A stretch of 64,000 bases of DNA from Desulfurispora thermophila DSM 16022 (GTDB lineage: Bacteria > Bacillota > Desulfotomaculia > Desulfotomaculales > Desulfurisporaceae), in assembly GCF_000376385.1 (NCBI RefSeq), contig NZ_AQWN01000006.1, forward strand, positions 152,718 through 216,717, written 5' to 3'. A program made the position numbers and the translations under genes. The notes under the pieces are model-generated. The model made no database searches. It saw nothing but the letters and a program-made list of their open reading frames with translations, and had not been told where the DNA came from. Below, piece by piece: positions 60,433 through 64,000 of this stretch (its first letter is position 1; the number at the start of each line of letters is the position of its first letter).

Positions 60433-61191
60433 CTAAATAATACCCAGTTTGCGCATTATCCCATCAACGGCCTGCACTACAGGGGAATCATCGGGCAGGG
60501 AAACCAGCGGCTTTGAATGCAGGTCATACTCCCGCACCTGTTCATCCTGGGGAATGGTGCCAATTAACTGCAGCCCGGTCTTTTCAATCTCGTCCTGCAG
60601 CGCTTCCACAGTCCCGTCCGTAACCTTGCTTACAACCAGGTACATACTGCGAATATCCAGACGCAATGACTCCACCAGTTCTTTAATCCTTCCGGCCGAG
60701 CGGATACCGCGCGCGCTGGCGTCGCTGCTCACCAGAAGCACATCCACGTTTTGCGTGGTGCGCCGGCTCAAGTGCTCCAAGCCAGCTTCGTTATCCATCA
60801 CCACGTACGGATAATTATTACTCAGTTCCTGCATAAAGCCCCGTACCAGGTTGTTGGCATAACAATAACACCCGGCCCCCTCCGGACCACCCATTACCAG
60901 CAGATCTACATCATCACCTTCGGCCAGGGAGTGGTGCACTTTGTAAGCCACATATTGGTCCTTGGTCATGCCGGCCGGCAGGGGTTCCAGGTTGTTATTA
61001 ATCCGGTTTAACAGTTCGGCAATAGTGTCCTCCACTTCTATACCCAAAGCCTCATTCAAGTTGGCATTGGCATCGGCATCCACTGCCAGCACCGGTCCTT
61101 TGCCGGCTTTGACTATCTGCCTGATTAAAAGGGACGCCAGGGTGGTTTTCCCCGTTCCTCCCTTTCCCGCAATAGCAATTGTAAAAGCCAC
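60433..61191 (-). CDS. acsF: AcsF/CooC-type nickel-insertion ATPase
   Basis: 252 residues from GTG 61191; another GTG at 61200 abuts the ribosome site (AGGAG), while 61191 is 8 bases away. The deviant Walker A GKGGTGKTTLASLL near residue 9 and GCYCYANNLV near 105 identify the MinD/CooC family, which matures CO dehydrogenase or acetyl-CoA synthase. Gene order acsC-acsF-acsD varies from the classical acs cluster. Confidence 0.88.
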   Translation of the reverse strand: MAFTIAIAGKGGTGKTTLASLLIRQIVKAGKGPVLAVDADANANLNEALGIEVEDTIAELLNRINNNLEPLPAGMTKDQYVAYKVHHSLAEGDDVDLLVMGGPEGAGCYCYANNLVRGFMQELSNNYPYVVMDNEAGLEHLSRRTTQNVDVLLVSSDASARGIRSAGRIKELVESLRLDIRSMYLVVSKVTDGTVEALQDEIEKTGLQLIGTIPQDEQVREYDLHSKPLVSLPDDSPVVQAVDGIMRKLGII

Positions 61192-61272
61192 TGCTTTCAC
61201 TCCTCACTACAGATATTTTTGCTTCCCTTGCAACCACGGGAAAGGCCTTGTCCCAATCCCAGACACCGGAAT

Positions 61273-62610
61273 TTACGCGTTCCAGCGTTGCTTCAAGAAA
61301 GTAGGAATGCCCGCCGACTCACGCGGTCCCACCAAAACTTCCCAGCCGGACAGCTCCTGCAACTTGCCGCTCAGCACCGCCACACCACCGGGGATAATCA
61401 GTTTGCGGTGGGACACCTTGTCGGCCAGACCCAGGCTGTTGATGGTTTCGGTAATCTTCTCCGGCGTAAACTTGCCGGCCGCCCAACCAGTCATTACGGA
61501 AATACCATCGGTATCCACCGGGATGATATACCCCGGTACGCGCGAAGCCTCCACATCGCCGGCTACACAGAAATAAGTGAGAGAGAAGTTGGTGGTGATG
61601 AACACCGGCGATTCAGGAGTAACATTACCGATTTCGTAAATTTTGCATTCCACCGCAATCGGCTTCTGCGGGTCGGTATAGATGTTCAGGCGCAGAGTGA
61701 TCAGAGGCAGCACATCGGCCGGATCGGCGCTGTCGATGACCACCACCGCAGCGTACTTGGCAATATAAACACCGGCTTCAATAACCGCCTGTACCGGATC
61801 ATCATTCTGGGCAAAGGCAATAGTGGGATACCCGAAAGCGCGGAAACGCTTCAATGCCTGCCGGCGGATCTGGGTCTGATCGAACAGCACTTTGGCCACA
61901 TCGCGGGCACCGGAATCCAGAATGAGCTGTTTATGGCCCAGGGCTACAACCTTTTCCACCAGGTCGGCCAGTTCATCCAGGTTACTGCCCTTGACCACCA
62001 TGGGTACATCGTATTTCTTGGCCAGGTTGGTCATGGCTTCATAATTGCCCGCATTGGCACCACAGACCAGCGGTTTTTGTGCCGCCACCAGTTCCAGCGC
62101 CTTTTCCACCGCCGCCGGGTTTTCGCTCATCAGCACCAGCGGAAACTGGGTGTTTTCCGCCACCAGTTTTACGGCTGCAGCATACTTGTCGGCATCGCCC
62201 GAGCAGTTGCCCACGGCCACCAGATTGACCTTGTGCACCTGCCCCACCCGGTCGAAGACCAGCTTATTGATCTGGGCCACTTTGGCGGTAATCTCATCCG
62301 CACTCATGGTATCACATACCGAAATGGCAATGGCTGTGGGATGCTCGAAGCGCTTGTCATGGCGGAAGAGAACCGTCTCATTGCCCAGCTCGACGGCGTT
62401 TTCACCCACACCGATCTTCACCAGCGCAATGGGCGGAGCGGAAGCCGAATCCAGAGCCTCCCTGGCCGCAGCGCTGACATGCGGGCATTTGTCCAGGCTT
62501 TCCTTACCACTGGCCAGAGCCATGGCAAAAGCCAGGCAGGTAGGGTGCCCGCAGTCCTTGCAGTTGGTCTTCGGCAGTTGCTTGAAAATTTCCAAACCTG
62601 TTAAACCCAT
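61273..62610 (-). CDS. acsC: AcsC: large subunit of the corrinoid/iron-sulfur protein
   Basis: 445 residues. The N-terminal CKDCGHPTCLAFAMALASG and CPHV hold the [4Fe-4S] cluster that reactivates the cobalt. The middle is a TIM barrel and the C-terminal ~120 residues bind the corrinoid. The length is as expected. ATG with AAAGGAG 8 bases upstream. Confidence 0.93.
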   Translation of the reverse strand: MGLTGLEIFKQLPKTNCKDCGHPTCLAFAMALASGKESLDKCPHVSAAAREALDSASAPPIALVKIGVGENAVELGNETVLFRHDKRFEHPTAIAISVCDTMSADEITAKVAQINKLVFDRVGQVHKVNLVAVGNCSGDADKYAAAVKLVAENTQFPLVLMSENPAAVEKALELVAAQKPLVCGANAGNYEAMTNLAKKYDVPMVVKGSNLDELADLVEKVVALGHKQLILDSGARDVAKVLFDQTQIRRQALKRFRAFGYPTIAFAQNDDPVQAVIEAGVYIAKYAAVVVIDSADPADVLPLITLRLNIYTDPQKPIAVECKIYEIGNVTPESPVFITTNFSLTYFCVAGDVEASRVPGYIIPVDTDGISVMTGWAAGKFTPEKITETINSLGLADKVSHRKLIIPGGVAVLSGKLQELSGWEVLVGPRESAGIPTFLKQRWNA

Positions 62611-62669
62611 CCTTCTTACTCCTTTCCACTCCTGTTAGTTCTTTATTGCAAATAATATTCTATCAAACC

Positions 62670-62712
62670 TTGTTTCAGGCAGGCGGCCACTTTCGCCGCC
62701 TGCCTGAAACAA
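62670..62712. other. 18-base-pair perfect hairpin between acsB and acsC
   Basis: The arms 62670-62687 and 62695-62712 are perfect complements with a 7-base loop. There is only TTTG after it on the minus strand. It lies 38 bases past the acsB stop and about 60 bases before the acsC start. Such a stable stem may protect the acsB transcript end or limit expression of the downstream genes. Confidence 0.75.
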
Positions 62713-62749
62713 TCTAAAACTAATATAGTTTCTCTCCTACCAATACAGA

Positions 62750-64000
62750 TTACAGCAGCGGCGGCAGAGTGAGCGCCGGGTGCCCCTTCTCCTCCAGGAA
62801 GGGCAGGATCTCTTCGCCGCTCACGCCCACGGTTTCGTCGGCAATCTTGTCGATAAAGTCGCGGCCCAAACCGGCTTCTTCCGCGGCCTCTTCCAGCTGC
62901 GGGCGCAGTTCTTCTTTCAGAGCCTTGGGCATCCACACCAGACGGGCCAGGCCGCCGTCGGCCGGTACGAACTTGCGCGAGCTGAGGTAAGATTTACCGC
63001 AGCCCATGAAGCCGGGCATCTGGGCACCGGCGCCAATGGTACCGGCCAGGGTGGAGAAGGTCATGCCGGACGGGGTCATACCGCTGTGCTCGCGGTTGAC
63101 CACCATGAAGCCGTTGCATTCGGGCACCATGGCCAGGATGCACTCGAAGCAGCCGCAGGAGGTCATGGGGTATTCCATGATGGTGTAGAAGTTGACGTTG
63201 GTGATGGTGCGCTGCGAGTTGTTGAAGACGAATTCGTTGAAGGACTCCCACTGCCCTTTGACTTCGTCAATGACACCCTGTTTGGGGATGGGCTGGTTGG
63301 AGCCGTGCGGGTTGATTTCATAGGCCGCTTTGGCGTCCAGCCAGCTCACGGCACCGCACAGTCCCACGCGCTCGGGGGCGATGACACAGACGTGGGTGGG
63401 GGCGAAGGACTGGCACAGGGTGCAGGAGTAGAAGGTGTCCACGGTTTCGTCCCGCAGCTGCTTTAAGCGGTCGTCCCGCTTTTTGTAGTACTGGCGCGCT
63501 ATTTCGCGCATCTCCAGCACTTTGGCTTCGTCGGTGTAGATGGTGATCTGGACGCGGTCCAGGATGGAGGCAAATTCGCTCTTGAATTTGGCGTAGAGGA
63601 TTTTGCCGATGTGTTCCAGCCTGAAGCCTTTGGCATAGGCGTCTTTGGAGATGCGCACCCACATGATGTCACGCTGGGCCACGTGCCACAGGCCTTCACC
63701 GTAGTTGGTGAAGTAGTGGATGCGCCGCTCCAGCACGGGTTCGAAGTCTTCCTGCATTTTGCGGCCGTAGACGTCCACCACGATGCCCAGGGGCATGCGG
63801 CCGCCGGGCTCCACGGTGTCGATGTCGGGGCCGACAACCGTGATCTTGCCGTCTTCGATTTCGTCTTCGCCCACCATGCGCACCAGTTCGAAGCCCGGTG
63901 TCTTGGTACCGCCGAATTCGACGTACATGTCTTTCTTGCGAATGGACTCGCCTTCAAAGGCGGGGCCCACGGTGATGGGCACGTCGATTTCAATGGCGGT
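62750..64000 (-). CDS. acsB: AcsB: acetyl-CoA synthase, C-terminal part (runs off the window)
   Basis: 416 residues are visible; the frame continues upstream past 64000, so the gene is partial, not truncated by mutation. The known enzyme has about 730 residues, so this is the middle and C-terminal domain. The A-cluster ligands are intact: CTLCQSFAPTHVC with a fourth cysteine in GLCGA bind the [4Fe-4S] cube, and TSCGCFEC holds the Cys-Gly-Cys of the distal nickel. NPHGSNQPIPKQG is also typical. It condenses CO, methyl and CoA into acetyl-CoA. The CO dehydrogenase gene acsA is probably beyond the window. Confidence 0.95.
   Translation of the reverse strand, partial: TAIEIDVPITVGPAFEGESIRKKDMYVEFGGTKTPGFELVRMVGEDEIEDGKITVVGPDIDTVEPGGRMPLGIVVDVYGRKMQEDFEPVLERRIHYFTNYGEGLWHVAQRDIMWVRISKDAYAKGFRLEHIGKILYAKFKSEFASILDRVQITIYTDEAKVLEMREIARQYYKKRDDRLKQLRDETVDTFYSCTLCQSFAPTHVCVIAPERVGLCGAVSWLDAKAAYEINPHGSNQPIPKQGVIDEVKGQWESFNEFVFNNSQRTITNVNFYTIMEYPMTSCGCFECILAMVPECNGFMVVNREHSGMTPSGMTFSTLAGTIGAGAQMPGFMGCGKSYLSSRKFVPADGGLARLVWMPKALKEELRPQLEEAAEEAGLGRDFIDKIADETVGVSGEEILPFLEEKGHPALTLPPLL

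Noticed and set aside
61219..62604. 461-codon plus-strand frame opposite acsC
   Set aside because: Antisense to the well supported corrinoid protein; His- and Gln-rich shadow composition.

Overview
The window comes from a Gram-positive anaerobe of the Peptococcaceae / Desulfotomaculum type. It is a spore-former by the hints available (a SpoIIE-type phosphatase and a small membrane family common in these bacteria) and grows by the reductive acetyl-CoA (Wood-Ljungdahl) pathway. The evidence is strong AGGAGG-like ribosome sites with many GTG and TTG starts, moderate GC with AT-rich intergenic DNA, an acs gene cluster, a bifurcating-type [FeFe] hydrogenase and four different HdrA proteins. I cannot name the species from sequence alone, nor tell a sulfate reducer from an acetogen, because no dsr, apr or sat gene is present.

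Layout. 0.1-6.8 kb (minus): a complete hdrCBA-flxDCBA operon, in which flxD reads through an in-frame UGA as selenocysteine. 7.2-11.2 kb: phosphatidylethanolamine synthesis (pssA, psd) and a DinG-type helicase with an exonuclease domain. 11.3-17.4 kb: small coiled-coil and hypothetical genes, a metallo-hydrolase, meaB and trxB. 17.5-28.9 kb: a PAS/AAA/Fis regulator that has lost the sigma-54 contact motif, followed by two tandem branched-chain amino-acid type ABC transporter operons (livKHMGF twice). 29.2-38.1 kb: a radical SAM protein, a small membrane protein, a SpoIIE-like phosphatase coupled to a sensory-type [FeFe] hydrogenase, and the hydABC hydrogenase operon. 38.1-39.1 kb: an AT-rich kilobase with a chain of hairpins. 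39.1-43.5 kb (plus): hdrCBA with a two-module HdrA. 43.7-64.0 kb (minus): metF, metV, mvhD, a giant HdrA carrying an inserted GltD/NfnB-like NAD(P)H module, an HdrD-like protein, a second flxABCD set (again with a selenocysteine flxD) with a two-module hdrA, then acsE, acsD, acsF, acsC and the 3' part of acsB, which runs off the window.

How it fits together. The acs genes make acetyl-CoA from CO, CoA and a methyl group. AcsE passes the methyl from methyl-tetrahydrofolate to the corrinoid protein AcsCD, and MetF/MetV make methyl-tetrahydrofolate. Around these genes sits an unusually dense set of flavin-based electron-bifurcation candidates: Hdr/Flx set 1, Hdr/Flx set 2, HdrA-MvhD-MetVF, HdrCBA set 2 and HydABC. 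All could link NAD(P)H, H2 and ferredoxin to the carbon pathway. The most notable points are the two UGA-read-through flxD genes with identical downstream hairpins, the HdrA protein with a NAD(P)H module nested inside it, and the hydrogenase-like sensor paired with a phosphatase.
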